Counted from the stretch's first letter, positions 21,772 through 34,950 are shown. The stretch is DNA of 64,000 nt from Phaseolus vulgaris (GCF_000499845.2 NC_023750.2:2991913-3055912), one strand, 5' to 3'. The notes: generated by a model from the letters alone, not told the origin. Program-made: numbers and translations.

Positions 21772-24700
21772 TCAATTCTTGTTGTGCCTTAGTGCTTGAG
21801 CTTGAAGATTTTGGTTCTCCTCCAAGAGCCTGTCATATTCAAGGAGTAGATCTGCAGCTTGCTTTTGGAGGGAAGTAACATGAACTTCAGCAGTTTCAAC
21901 CCTTTTGTCCTTCTCTTCACATTCCACCTTTGTCTTCTTCAAACTTTCTGAAAGACCAGAAATTTGTTCCTTCAGTTGCATTATCTCCTTCGAAGCTTTC
22001 TCTTCCTTTTCCTTAAGCTCAACTTTCTCTTTCTCAATGCTTTCCACTTCTTCTTTAGAAGCTCCTGCATTACTCCTTAACTTGTTAAGCTTTTGGAGAT
22101 AATGGTGCACACGATCAATTATGAAGCCAAGGAATAATGTAAAACCTGCAAGATCATATCAACTCCTTTAGGACAAGATTATCTACCTTCATTGTAGGAA
22201 ACATGTAAGGATTGATGGCATAAATGATCTAAAAACAACTCTAATACTATAAAAAAATGAACATACGTGAACAATATATCTGTAGAAAGATTCACAAATA
22301 TGTTGTTTTTTAAGATTTTGGGTTGAGGATGTATTAGGAAGTAAACTTCAAATAACTCAATCTTACAAAACTGACTCATCTCTAATTGATCTAGGATTTC
22401 CAACACACCGCCCTCGTGCGTGAAACTATATATTTACGGGGAGTCTGATAAGCTCAACAAATTGTCGCTAGGATAGGCTCTAAATAGCTTTTATACCATA
22501 TTAGAATAAATTTTAAACTTAACTCAACCTTACAAAATCAGTTCATGAGGTGAGATTCCCACACATAACAACGTAACAAATATAAATGTATTTGTAAAAA
22601 TCTAATATCACCAACAAAGCTTTGTAATGCATGCATGAATCAAAATTTATGTTTTGATGTTATTTTGCACTTTCAATAACGGAGAACATTCTCTGTCCCA
22701 TATCAGCTTTGAAAACAGAACACCATAAGGATAAATGCAAGTAAAATAGGAGCAAATATGAGCAATTTAAATGAGAATAAATGTAAAGTTGAGAGTGCTC
22801 ATGCAGCTACACATGGAAACACTCCACTTTTAGAAGATGGAATTTAGAAACAAAGATTATGGACAATTAAGACTTTTGAGAAACACGAATCAATTCCTCA
22901 TGAAAATAATTAATTCTCAAAACCTTAGCGAAGTTCTGGTTAGATTTCTGCTGTAATAAACATATTTGTTACACAGAAGTAGACAAAATCTAAGCAGTTA
23001 TGACATAGCATTCTGCATTCGTTGTTTCTCTTCAGTAAGACCTGACAATAGACAAACAAGTCATCACTGCTGCCAACCTTCCAACTAACAACTTATCATG
23101 TTTATCACTCTCAACCACCATAAATAAAACACCAGGTTAACAACTGACAAAACCACCCTTTTGATGACCACTACCACATCAGAAACCAGATAGAACATAT
23201 ACTTTCACCAGCCTTACTACTGTCAAAAAACTACTTTCATTTCTACAGAATCACACAAAACAATCATGTAAACACCACTGCATTCTACAGCACCACAGCC
23301 ACAACAGACTATACTAGCATGGTGCAAGTCAGCACCATAGATGCCACTGCTTTAAACTCAAATTTACTATATTCATCAAGCTATTACCATTGCTGATGCT
23401 TTGATTCCTATTGTCAGTTCCATCACTTCGGCCCAAATTGCCAATTTATTCATACATCTCACTTCTGACTTTATTGATACATCTTATTATATTAGCATTA
23501 CTACTGCTAAAGCTATTATTACTATTGAAGGCTATGCCTATTGCTAGAAAAGAACAGAACATAAAATAAGTGAAGAGGGAAACAACATTAATATGTGGTC
23601 AAGGACATTAACTCGACACTACTTCAGAGAAGGATACCATGAACAAAACAATATCTAGAAGCATGTTCTTTTAGGCAATCTTTGGACAAGATCAAAAGAC
23701 CAATTAGAATACCAAGGAATTTAATACAAGGAGAATTCAATATTTCAATTAAAGCAATCTATTTCCTTTCATTTGCTGCAAAATCTTGTTTGGTTATGTG
23801 TCATCTAAGATAATCATATATCACAGAAATCCCATTCCAAACAGCCATGGCAGGAAGAAGCAGTGCAGCATCACATAACATCTTCCTCTAATGTGTATCA
23901 ATCTGTCATACTATTAGGGTAAATCAATTTCAAAATAGATTTGACTAGAACAGCCCCCACATTGCCCTTTTTGACAGCAAGCAACCCATTACATTAGTTC
24001 AAATTCTTATCCAGCTTCTTATCAGAAACCTCATTGCCCTATCAATATACCCATTCCAGGCATAACTACACAGCATTCCACCAGTTTACTAGACAAAATC
24101 CTTCTCAGGCACATGGACTTTGCTGAGTTTCAATTCTCAACCTTTCCTGAAAAAAAATACTCATTCCAAAATACACTTTCTCTCCAATGTTTCCTCAAAC
24201 AGATCCAACTCATGATTGAGCCTACCTGATATCATGGCATTGCACATTATGATGCTTTGACAAGAGTCAAAGGTCAAAGAGAGTCAAGTCACACCAAGCC
24301 TTATACAGATTGAAGCTCTGCATTGGTTCATTCAAGTGGCTCGGTCAACAACAGCTAAAGGAGGAGCAAGCAACATAACAATTTTGAAATCCCACATAAT
24401 AGAGCTGAATTTAAAATTCCTTGTTTTTAAGAGAAAACATAGCCCATTAAATCCTTTGATATTTGCCAATTCTTTAGACTGTTAGAATTTATCCAAAATA
24501 AAGTAGTTCAGGAGAAGCCACAGCACAATGCATTTTACATATCTTAAAAATGACATCTTGTAAACATGCTTTTTATCCAAACATAACCTCAGTACTTATA
24601 GACACGCTTTCCTTAACTGATAAAAAAATAACACAAATCAACCTCAGATCTGCAACACATTCAAACAATCTTCTTCAAAAGGTTAACTTGCAGTTCCAGT

Positions 24701-25250
24701 TAACAATCAAAACAAAATTGATGAGACAAAAAATGCACCAAAGACCAGACAACAATTAAATTTCAAGACTACAAATATAAACCGTTCTTCACCTGAACCC
24801 CTAAACTTCTAAGATGTGTCAAGCAAAAACATTCACAGCAGCAACACTTCATTGCCACATTTGCCAGCAAAATCAATATTTCACTCACAGCCACATAAGA
24901 AACAATAACTACATAGAAAGAGAGAGAGAATGAAGTGACCCAGATGAAGAGTGTGTGAGCATACCCATGAGAGAAGCCTCCAGCAAGTGGGTCCTCCACA
25001 GAACTTGATCCATGGGTGACATGGTACCAAGCTTGGCACCTTTGTTCTGGATCTTAACAATGCTCATAAGGCTTGAGAAGAGAATCACGGACATGGTGCC
25101 AGCAATGGTCTTCACTGTAGCAGGACCCTTCCCCATTTTCATCTGATCCAGCGTCTTAATAACAAGATCTCTCAGTGGCCCAACCTTCACCAACAAAAGA
25201 AATGCCATAGCACCCTCCACAAAAAGCACCAAGAACAACAACTGAATCAT
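21772..25250 (-). CDS. BAP31-like ER membrane protein, two exons
   Basis: The coding exons are 24965-25250 and 21772-22145 on the minus strand, joined by a 2.8 kb GT-AG intron that splits a Gly codon (residue 96). The product is 219 residues, the usual length of plant B-cell receptor-associated 31-like proteins, which sit in the ER membrane and are thought to act in membrane-protein export and quality control. It has three membrane segments (about residues 2-22, 46-64 and 95-107) with the conserved KGPATVKTIAGTMSVIL and MSPMDQVLWRTHLLEASLMG blocks, then a Lys/Glu-rich coiled coil (about 115-215) facing the cytosol. The C-terminus HNKN does not show the dilysine ER-retrieval signal of animal BAP31. 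An in-frame ATG 39 bases upstream would add 13 residues, but MIQ is the conserved family start. The intron carries an inverted-repeat element. The gene appears intact. Confidence 0.93.
22301..22570 (-). mobile_element. Inverted-repeat element in the BAP31 intron
   Basis: The 22301-22405 part begins TGTTG and ends CAACA. Read in reverse, TGTTGGAAATCCTAGATC and ATGAGTCAGTTTTGTAAG match the element at 29773-29921. A second related stretch (22500-22565: AACTCAACCTTACAAAATCA, GAGGTGAGATTCCCAC) follows. The structure suggests a short TG...CA repeat or MITE and a partial duplicate. There is no coding frame. Confidence 0.5.
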
Positions 25251-25600
25251 CCTTTTTGCCCCCCACAAAATAACAGATACCCACTTCAACTACAATTACC
25301 AAAATCCCTTTTTTTCAAGAAAAACAAATCAAAGCTACCCCCACAAACACACTCTCATTCTTTCAACAAGCAAAGTATCCAAACCAGTAGTCAAATCAAT
25401 AGAAGAAAAAAAACACAAACAAACAAACCCCCCTCACACAAACTCATACCCATTTGTCATTTCGCTGAAACTGAAAAAATGAACAAAAATCCACACCAAT
25501 AGGAAACAAAAAATTGATAAAACTAAAAAAATAAATGCTGAAAATTACAGGTACAGGAAAAGCTTAAAGTTTTTCTTTGCAGAACATGAACATTTCTCCA
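25251..25600 (-). other. Presumed 5' UTR and promoter side of the BAP31 gene
   Basis: The stretch is pyrimidine-rich on the minus strand and lacks coding frames. Composition changes to strongly AT-rich beyond 25700. It may include a leader intron, but splice sites could not be paired with confidence. Confidence 0.35.
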
Positions 25601-27290
25601 CTAAAGCTGATTAGTGTGAATCAATCAATTTATTTAGCATAAAGAGATAAACTATTCTAAAAGAAGCTCTTAACCCTTTTTTACATCTATAGGACTTGCA
25701 AGTGGGGTGCACTTGCTTTAGTTCAAAAAATACAATTTGAAACGTTTATTTATTTTTCTATAGTTTATAGTTTTAAATTAATTATTTTTTTTAGTTAACT
25801 GTTAACAAAAATATTTAAGATGTTCATCAAAACAGTATCTATTAAAATACATTATGAAATTTATTATTCATATCTAACATGAACAAATTGGCATTACTAT
25901 TACATAATCTATTAAGATGAAAAAATTACATAATTTTTAAATCAAAAAAATTACATAGAAACTAAAATTATATATTTACAAACCCTAAAGAGTGAATTAC
26001 GTACAAAGAATTCGATAGTGCGAAATAAAAAAATTATAAATATATAAACCTTTTGGCGTAAAAGGTGATGGTATGTTGGTCTTTTGAGACATTGCGAAAA
26101 GTCAAGAAATGGTACAAACTTTAGGGTTTTGTCTTGTTGGTAACTTCAACTTCGAGGTTCGGTGAGGTACTTTTTTGTGTTTAATTACGATTTTATCCTG
26201 GGCACATTTTTTCTATAATTAAAAATTTGATATAATTATTATTATAATAAAAAATTGTCTACATATAATATATGAAACTTAGTTTGATTTTATTAATTAT
26301 TTTAATTATACTGTAAATATATTTTCAATTGCTCCAAGTTTCTTGTAGATTATAACGATTAAAAACTTTAATAATGAAAAGAGAAATACAAGGAATAAAC
26401 AGAGTAAATATATGATGAAAAAACAGTTAAGAACTTCATCTTCATTATTAATGGCTATAGATAATACATTTATTTTTATAACATAAGTTAAAATTATCAT
26501 TCTTCTGTTAAAAGAAACTTAAAATTACATTCAAGATTTATTTAATATAAAGTAAACAATTAAATATATTTTTACTCGTTGAAATGTATTTGTGTTTTTT
26601 CTGTCACTGCAATTTCTTTTGTTCTAGTAATTTTTTTTTTTAATTTTAACCCTTGTTATTTTGTTTTGATTTCTGTTAAATATTTATTTCTTTATTTGTC
26701 GTTATAGTGTTTGTATTTTTGAGTCAATCTGTTTGAAAAATATTTAACAATGATTAAAAGCAAATAATCTACACTCTACCAAAAGAAAAATAAATATATT
26801 TTAGAGACTAAAATAAAATAAAAATTGTCAAAATATTAAAAAAAAAGTTCATCCATCAAAAGTTAAGAAAAAAAAATTTGGATTGGAAACAAAATATAAT
26901 CATATATCACCACCAAAATATATTTAAGCCTAAAGTAAAACTATCATAGACTGATCATGGCAGTTTATGACTCATAACTAAATAATATACCATGATCCTT
27001 TATATTTAACTATTTGAAGTAAAATATAAATCTAAAAAAAAAATACATGTGTAATTTTGAATAAAAAATACATGTGTAATTTTTATTTTTCCTCTCTTAA
27101 TTTTTCTGTCAAGTATTAAAAACAGTAAAAAAGAAAAGAAAATAATGTTTGGTGTATCTTACTAAGAAACGTCGTGTTTTTTTTATAACAAAAACATAAG
27201 AATCAAAATAAATTTTCTTTGATATCGAACTTCTCTTCTCATATTCTTACACTTTAGATTTTATTAAATCTTCAAGTTTTATTTTTTGGC
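25601..27290. other. AT-rich spacer, no gene seen
   Basis: Only low-complexity frames are present. No terminal repeats or conserved domains were seen. Confidence 0.55.
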
Positions 27291-27299
27291 ATCATGTTG

Positions 27300-27690
27300 C
27301 TTATTAGTATCGAATTCATATAAACTTGTCAATGCTAAGCAACTTTGTCATAATATTTGCTACGTTTTTATTGGTGTGAATTTTTTTGCATATTCACACT
27401 TTTTTCCTCTACTACTTCTTGAACAAAGTATGCACTCTAACTGGTGTAATATACAATAAGCTTTTGTTGTGTATGCACAAGTTCCTCTATTAACCTTTGA
27501 ATCCAACTAGCATCCTTGCATGCTTGAATAGCGACCATGAACCAAGCTTTGATAGTAAGCATAGCTACAACATCATGTAACTTGGATAACCAACTTATTG
27601 TCCCTCCTGCAAGTGTAAACACATAATCAATAGTGTTTTTACAAAAAGGACTGAGATTACTCAAGCAAGTTGACAATACATACTTCACTA
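27300..27690 (-). pseudogene. Ty1/copia pol fragment (RNase H end)
   Basis: The minus-strand frame reads VFTLAGGTISWLSKL, then MVAIQACKDASWIQRLIEEL, the conserved end of the copia RNase H domain. Past a stop and a one-base shift it continues with MQKIHTNKNVANIMTK and a final DKFI, which match the last residues of copia polyproteins. The two residues after KAW replace the usual TEAEY block, so an active-site acid is lost. No integrase or reverse transcriptase remains. Confidence 0.8.
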
Positions 27691-27700
27691 GCTGATCTCT

Positions 27701-27774
27701 CAGGTTTGGGCTTTCGACTTCTTTCCAGGTTGGGCTTTTGGCTTCTCTCTAGGTTGGGCTTTCGATTGCTCTCC
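27701..27774 (+). repeat. 25-base tandem repeat, three copies
   Basis: Units based on CAGGTTGGGCTTTCGGCTTC start at 27701, 27726 and 27751 with a few substitutions. The array lies at the edge of the copia fragment, and sequence to about 27910 contains an LTR-like TATA on the minus strand (TCTATTTATAGGG near 27880), so the array may belong to a retroelement LTR. Confidence 0.75.
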
Positions 27775-27999
27775 TCACGGATGAGTGTGTGTACCTGCAA
27801 GACGCTCCAATGTCAAAGTCAGAAATAGTTTTACATTCATCAGATGAAATTCACTCTGCCTTACCTCTTGGGTTGATACTCTATTTATAGGGTTTTCTTA
27901 TTGGACTTATACCTTATTTGGGCCTTTCTTTTTGTACCTCTTTATTATTTTATGCACATCCATTAATTTGGACTTTTATTGATTTGGATCTTGCTACAG

Positions 28000-29560
28000 T
28001 GATTATATATGTTTATTTTTATCTTTTTTATATATATAGTTTTCGATATAACTTTTCGGTATATTCTCTCGGTTATACCTCTCGGTTCTGGTAGTACAAG
28101 TAGTAAATATCTTTGTAAAAACAAGGAAAAATAGAAGAAGGAATGGTTAAATTATGTTTTTAAAACCTTTAGGTATTTTTCACAAATATCATCTTATCTA
28201 TATTTTCTTCATCTAGGTTTTCCATTTTCTTTTTCTAGGTAACATTCATTTTGTTTAATGCTTTTAATTAATGAAATCTTCCAGAGACGTTGGCTAAGCT
28301 TTTCATATCCAATGGAATCTCCTCCAAATCAAAACCCTTGTTTTAAAAATATCATCTAATCTTTCAACTATGTCTTCCAACTTGCTAATAGTAACAATCT
28401 TCTTTTGAAATTTATCTTTTATTACAAAATAGGAATTGCTTACCTCAAAAAGAGTAGCAACTTTAGTAGAAACTTTGTGATAGAGTGAAAGATGTGACAA
28501 ATTAAATATGAGATAGGAAAGGTAAAATTATGGAGAATAAAGAGTTGGCATCTTTAATGTTCATATGCAAGCATTTATGATCTCTTTGAGTATGGTTACA
28601 ACATGTGTCTATAATGTGCCCATTTTTCCCTTTAAACATAATATTAGGTGCAGTCTTGTAGACATAATAATTAAAAAAAAAATCGAAGGTGTTTCAGTTT
28701 AAAATTTATTAATCAATTGTGTCGTGAATTGGAATATTCTAAAAACTTTACAACTTAAAAAAAAAGTAATTTTTCCTTATTTAATCAACTTTTTCATGTT
28801 GTTTGAGGTTGTAAGTTGAAGCTAAAAATATTTTATATTATATAATTAAGGTGTAAATAAATTTTATCTTATTTAGTTTATTTTAAAATTTATTTTTTAA
28901 TAGAGTGTTAGACTTATTTAGAATTTATTCTAACAAGAATTTATATGAAAAGTGTGTTGTCGATTCAATATCGACTAGAAATATTCTAACAAAAATTTGT
29001 GTGAAACATGTTGATCTCACATATTAAAAATATATTTTATAACATATAAATGGATGTAAATTTCATAAATAATCTAGTTAAACTTAAATTTATTTCTTAA
29101 GATAATATCTAAATTTAAATTTCACTTTTTAATAATTTTTGAATTTGAGTAATTTTTTTACTACTCCATTAAAAAAAAAAAATCTTTCTCTCGTTAACCC
29201 AGCAAGGTATAGTTTTATAATAAAGACAAAGACAACTATTAATTAATTAACGTTTATTGTACCATTTTTATGAGGAAACGTTATATTCGCACGTGTCGCA
29301 TTATGTGCCTAAAATTAAAGCAGGTTAATAAAGTAAAGATTAGTATTTACGTAATTTAACTTTTGTTTTTTAGAGTTTTTTCTACAATATTCTTATTAGT
29401 GAAAAAATTCTATAATTTTGTATATTTCTAAATTGTTCTCCGAGCAGCAGAGGAGAAAAGTTTCATGAGGAGTAATACTTTGGTACCTATAAAGTAAAAT
29501 ATATCTACTACACAACTAAACTATTAATACTTTAATTAAATTTATTTTATTTTTTAACTT
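28000..29560. other. AT-rich spacer, no gene seen
   Basis: A minus-strand 65-codon frame (28303-28500) shows no known domain. Diverged pieces near 28910-29110 (AATTTATTCTAACA, TCGACTAGAAATATTCTAAC) look like old repeat debris. Confidence 0.45.
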
Positions 29561-29563
29561 AAA

Positions 29564-29567
<4 letters not shown>

Positions 29568-29595
<28 letters not shown>
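29568..29595. repeat. AT dinucleotide microsatellite
   Basis: An uninterrupted AT run of about 14 units. Confidence 0.9.
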
Positions 29596-29602
<7 letters not shown>

Positions 29603-29772
29603 TAATTGTGTAAGTGGGTGTGTTTTTTTTGGGTGGATGTCAAAGTATAGTTTTTCAAGTTTTATTTTTCCAAAATACGATACCATAGTTCATCAAAAGT
29701 TTTAAGTCTTAACACTATTCGTTTTGTTTATCATCTTATTAGTTTTTCAATTAAGACATGAACTACAATATG

Positions 29773-29921
29773 TGTTGAAAATCTCACATCAACTAAAGAT
29801 TATGACATTTTATTATATATAAGTGAGTGCAAACCTCATCTCATGAGTCGATTTTATGGGGTTAAGTTAGGCTTAAAACCCAACAAATACAATCTCTAAT
29901 CGATTTGGGATATCCAACAAT
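29773..29921 (+). mobile_element. 149-base terminal-inverted-repeat element
   Basis: It starts TGTTGAAAATCTCACATC and ends GATTTGGGATATCCAACA. The outer 28 bases of each end are inverted complements with about eight mismatches. The interior has GTGAGTGCAAACCTCATC and GGGGTTAAGTTAGGC. A related copy lies in the BAP31 intron. It also resembles short TG...CA retroelement LTRs, since TGTTG...CAACA also bounds 29773-29885. The class is undecided. Confidence 0.55.
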
Positions 29922-31079
29922 AAACCAGAGGCTAATTTTAAAATCTTAGTGGATCATATTTATGAGAAAAATCACATTTTTGTTTTAAAAAAAATATATC
30001 ACTTCTCATAGTTTTGGAAGCATGTTTAGCAAACTCAAGTACAAAATGAGTGGAAAATGTTATTAGTTGGTAAACATAAGTCAACTTATTTTGAAACTGA
30101 AAACAATAAAATCCTAAAAACGAAACCTAGGCCACTTGTTGGTTATCTTGGACTCAAACTAAGGTTTTGCTTTTTACACCCCTTCATGTTCACAGATCAT
30201 CAAAAGCTTTCTGTTCTGTTTCTTCCTCATCGAACAACCTATTGCTTTTAACTCAAACAAAAATATTGTGAGGTTTAGAAATATTTACTTATCTGCATTA
30301 TGACTTGTACAATTCTATGTTTTTACAGACTGTTTTTCAATTTAACAAATTCAGTATTTGATTTTTGGTTTATTATTTCTAGAAATTAATTTTAAGGCCT
30401 GAATTTAGCTCTAAAAATGCTTTGTTGCGTTTACTTTCACTTTCCTATGCTTTTCTCAAATTTTATCATAAAGTTAATAAGAATTAATTAAAAATCTTAA
30501 CTGATATATTAAGTTGTATTTTAAGAATTGATATAACTAAAAATATAAATGCACCAGTTTTCTTGTTTGTCTCTCTTCAAACATGGTTGTTTTTACTCTA
30601 CTTTATTTAAGGTATTCAAAATATTTATTTGTTATTAATGTTTGAGTAACCTGGTTCAGAAAGTGTTTAACTCTCGACAAAATTACAAGTGCCTAAGTTT
30701 GGTGTTTTGTGTTTTATTACATTTTATGTTGTTAAAATTTTGATAACATTGTATGACAAATGATTTACGAACACATGATCCAACCTTACGGGTAAACACC
30801 CTAGTATGCATAAAGTTAAAATAAACACAATAAAATTAAATGAAGTTGGATCTATTATAGATGCACAACAAATGAATATAAGAATAGAGTATAACAATTT
30901 CTTTAATTTGAAAAGATGAATGTTTTGGATAATAATGGAAGATTCTATTATCTGTGTGTTAATTGTTTGAATGAGCAAAGACTACTGATTCAGGAGCATG
31001 TTCTTTGTGATGATTTCCTAAAAATTTACACAAAGTGGACATGACTGGTGAATTAATAAACATACCAAGTGTATGGATG
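29922..31079. other. Spacer, no gene seen
   Basis: Frames at 30057-30251 (+) and 30724-30978 (-) have no recognisable domain and no support from codon use. Confidence 0.45.
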
Positions 31080-32100
31080 ATCAATTAGAGAAAATGATTT
31101 GTGATGTAAGACTTTGATGTCTTTCACCGTGAACGTGTGTACGAGAATTTGTGCAATGATGCAGAAAAACCTTTATATCTAGAATGCATTAAGTTCATTC
31201 GGTTGTCAGCAATATTAAAATTATTCAATGTGAAGACAAGAAATGGGTGGACTGATAAAAGCTTCACATAATTCCTAGAGTTGTTGAGTAATATGCTTCC
31301 TGAAGGTAATATGTTGCCAAGTTGTAATTATGATGCGAAGAAGATATTGTATCGATGGGTATGAAGTATAAACAAATTAATGCATGTCCAAATGATATGT
31401 GTTGTACAAAAAGGAATTTGATAAGTTTCATCAATCACAATATGGGATATCATGATACAAGAAGAAATATGGTGATACCAAACATGATGTTAAGAAGGGT
31501 CCTCTTGCAAAAATGTTGTGGTATCTTCCTATAGTTTCAAGGTTGAAACAATCATTCACTAATGCATATGATGAAAAACTCATTAGATGACATGCATATG
31601 TGCTTAAAAAGGATGGTCATTTGAGGCATCCAACAAATAGTTTGCAATGGAAGAAAATTGATTCTATGTTCTCCAATTTTGCCAATGATCCAAAAAATAT
31701 TAGGCTTAGACTTGTTACAAATGGAATGAATCCACATGGTAACTCGAGTAGTAAACATGGTTTTTGACTTATGTTGTTAGTGATTTACAACTTACCTCTA
31801 TGGTTGTGCATGAAGCACAAATATGTGATGTTTTATTTGATGATCTCGGATCCAAAACAATCAGGAAATGACATTGATGTTTATTTGAGTTCGTTGGTTA
31901 AAGATTTGAAGATGTTATGGGAGGGAGGTGTTGATGTGTTTGATGGGTACAAAGGTGACTCCTCTAATTTGTGTACCATGTTATTTTATACAATCAATGA
32001 CTTTCTAGCATATGATAATTTGAGTAGATACATCACCAAAGACATGCTTTAATGTGAAAAAGACACACATCATCATCAACTACAACATGGAAGGAAAACA
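31080..32100 (+). pseudogene. CACTA (En/Spm) TNP2-type transposase relic
   Basis: The segment near 31140-31370 reads PLYLECIKFIRLSAILKLFN, then WTDKSFT, a stop, then MLPEGNMLP and YDAKKILY, matching the N-terminal part of TNP2 transposases, with stops. From 31612 to 32052 one frame holds QWKKIDSMF, LRLVTNGMNPHGN, LLVIYNLPLWLCMKHKY, DPKQSGNDIDVYLSS and TINDFLAYDNLS, interrupted by a TGA at 31765-31767 where the family normally has Trp. These blocks are the hallmark of the CACTA transposase family (Transposase_21). The protein cannot be made as it stands. Ulp1-like exons and subterminal repeats follow downstream, so an old full-length element is likely. Confidence 0.88.
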
Positions 32101-32269
32101 GTGCATCCCCTTTTATATGTCACAGAGATTTTTTTTTATATTCTCACTAGTACTAATATGATATGTGTATCAATAATACAACTTTAGTTTATTAACTTTT
32201 AACAACTTTTAATATATTCAATATGTTATTATAACAAAATTTTTTCAATGTTCAAGGTATTTACATTAT

Positions 32270-32858
32270 CTCTACATCGAGAAAAAGAATATTTATACAT
32301 ATATGGATTCATTGACCATGTTGTCATTCAGAGTGTTGGGAATAAAGATATATTTCAAATGGAGGCAAAAAGGTGTACTTAGCACCTTTCTTGCATTAGA
32401 CACACCAGTTTTTTATTACTTTGTTTCCTATATTATATGCTTTCATAATTAATATAATTGTAATGTATATAACTATTTATAGAACTATTGAAGCTCGTTT
32501 GAGGTTGTAGGGGCTTCCACGTGTCGCTAGAAAGAAGCTACAATATATTGCATCAAATGTAAGTCATTGTCTTACTACTACTCAATTGCAATATATAAAT
32601 CATTATATTATAATATCTGTATTTAACTTGTAGTTCACACATAAATCGAGAAATTATGAGTGTGAGTATTATGTGATGAGACATATGCATAAAGTTGTAT
32701 CCACTAACATTAGTGACTCATGGAATGAGGTAATATACAATTAGCTCAAATATTTTAAATATGTTAACTGTTAACTTCATCTTAAATATTTGATTATGTA
32801 GATATTTAGTAATCAATCTCCATTGAAGGAGGAAGTGTTACAAGAGGTTCCAAATTAA
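32270..32858 (+). pseudogene. Ulp1-type cysteine protease-like exons of the CACTA element
   Basis: At about 32270-32400 a frame gives YGFIDHVVIQSVGNKD, resembling the start of Ulp1-like domains in plant transposons. Three short exons then join cleanly: 32511-32558 (ends QYIASN), 32634-32729 (FTHKSRNYECEYYVMRHMHK and NISDSWNE) and 32802-32858 (IFSNQSPLKEEVLQEVPN, stop). All three use GT-AG sites in phase 0. ECEYYVMR corresponds to the ECGYY block with the catalytic Cys of Peptidase_C48. The first portion has stops, and the catalytic His and Asp were not located. Ulp1-like domains are known passengers of plant DNA transposons. Confidence 0.65.
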
Positions 32859-33089
32859 TAGACATAACTACTTTTAAGTATTTACGGTAAATGATCATAT
32901 TAGAGCTAGATAACAATTTTGTATGAACTTAAACATATTAACTTTTAAAATTTATAATTGTTTATGTACTAGATCGTTAAAATTTTATTTGAAAATCTTT
33001 GTTTGAGAACTGTGTTTATTATTCAAGGTATGTTATGCAAGTAAGAAAATGAATATGTCAAAAAAAAATTAAAAAAAATACACTGTCAA

Positions 33090-33345
33090 TTAAGACTAAA
33101 CCTATCATAAAATTAGTTAGATCTTAACCATCACAAAAAAGTAACACATTCTATGATAGTTAAAACATCATCAAGAACAAATTTAATTATCATAAAAAAC
33201 AAAAATAACATATAAAATATGACATATTTTAATATTTTTTACGATAATAAATCTTTTAGAATCGATTTAGAAGATGAATTTTCTATGATAGTTTTAAAAC
33301 TATCATAAAAAAATTGTTTTAACTATCATAAAAATAACTATTATA
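33090..33345. repeat. Subterminal repeat array of the CACTA element
   Basis: Many copies of TATGATAGTT and its complement AACTATCATA occur in both orientations, including a back-to-back palindrome near 33280-33306. Dense short motifs of this kind are typical of CACTA subterminal transposase-binding regions. The terminal CACTA itself is not visible. Confidence 0.55.
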
Positions 33346-33349
33346 TTAA

Positions 33350-34950
33350 TAATTATAATGAAGTACTAATAAAATAACATAAATGTTAATATTTTATCTC
33401 ATTACCTTCTAACTCAATTGCCCTTTTCCTCGAATTATCTCCTTAAACAACAAGAACAATGAATTACAAGAATACAATAGAGAATAGGATTAAAAAAAAT
33501 TATATATCATCACTAGCCTAAGAATTTATTGAAGTAGGCTAGGATAATTATTCTATTAATTATATCTTAATAAGCAATTAAAGATTAAGTTACTAACTAT
33601 AACTATTTTAGGGTAAGAGCATATATAATAAAATATATTTTAGTTATCGATTTTGTTTATATGATTGTCTCTATCATATTAAGTAACTTTTATATGGTGT
33701 GGGACACATCACACATATGTAAAAGTTTCATGATCAGATAGCTGTTATATATTTCACAATGGTTATATAAAATAAATAATTAATTACTCTTTTAAAAAAA
33801 TCTTCAATATAAGAATCTTGATCAAAATCTTAAATTTAAAACTAGATACTTATAAAAAATATTTATTAGCGCAAGTTGACATAAAATAGTATAACTCTTA
33901 AATTTAAGGTATGATTATTGTATTGGGCATTGAGTCTTTAAAATAAATAAATAAGTATTTATATAGTGAAACTAACTTTTTAAATTGTAAAAATGAAAAT
34001 TATAAAATTATGAATCTTATGAAATTTCATCATTAAAACAAAGTTTAGAAAAGCATCTAAAAATTTAGTATGGTGAAAATAAAAGTTGTGAGAAGTTGTA
34101 TTAAGAGCCTTTCATTTGAAACTGTAATTGTTCTTTATAACATAACACCTGAATGGTGAGAATTGATCAAAAGAGAAATATAGAAAAGAGGAAGAAATTT
34201 GAAAGTCAATTCAAAAGCTTTGCACTAATCACCAATATTGACCAACTCACCGACAACACCATATTATTTTTAATTCAGCCGCCACCAACTCTTAAGACGC
34301 CATGCTTTTTTTTTTTTTTATGTACTTGTTTTATTCTGCTACAGTCACAAATTTTCATGATTTCTTATTTTGAATATTTCTTCGTTTTCTCATTTTATTT
34401 TTTTCCTTAAATAAGAATTTTAATATTCATAAAGATAAACTTAATATTCATGAGTTGCAGGCATAAATGCTTTCATTGTGTTTAATATATAGTATTTTAT
34501 TTGTTGTTTTTATTTTAAATTTGAGTTCTATTATAAATATTACCTTTGATAGAAGGTATGTATTAAGTTCCTGTTTTTTTTTTTCAGAAAAAAGTTAATA
34601 TATATATATATATATATATATATACTAACTTAAATAATAAGAATAATAAGAGTAAGGCTTAACAAAATATACTAAGTTTATGGAGACTTCATTATACTTA
34701 CTTTAATTATTTATGGGTTGAAAATATTTCGTCATTTAAGTATGATATGTTTGTGTCTTTTTTTTGTGTTGATTTTGAATGGATCGCGGTGTTTAGGACA
34801 ATTTAGGATATTTGTAAAAGGTCGTCTAACATTCAAGACAGTACTTGATAGTTGGTGATTATGAGTAATAAATGTTATTAAATGCGTATATTGGTTTAGT
34901 TCTAATCAGTGTGAATACCACTGTTAAGTCTAACATTAGTCTAACATCAA
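33350..34950. other. AT-rich spacer, no gene seen
   Basis: A frame at 34153-34410 is low in complexity at its end and has no known domain. A TA microsatellite lies at 34599-34624. Confidence 0.5.
34599..34624. repeat. TA dinucleotide microsatellite
   Basis: About 13 uninterrupted TA units follow a short poly-T run. Confidence 0.9.

Noticed and set aside
25251..25289. 13-residue N-terminal extension of the BAP31 protein (MKWVSVILWGAKR)
   Set aside because: The conserved family start is MIQLLF at 25250; the extension is not known from plant relatives and is probably 5' UTR.
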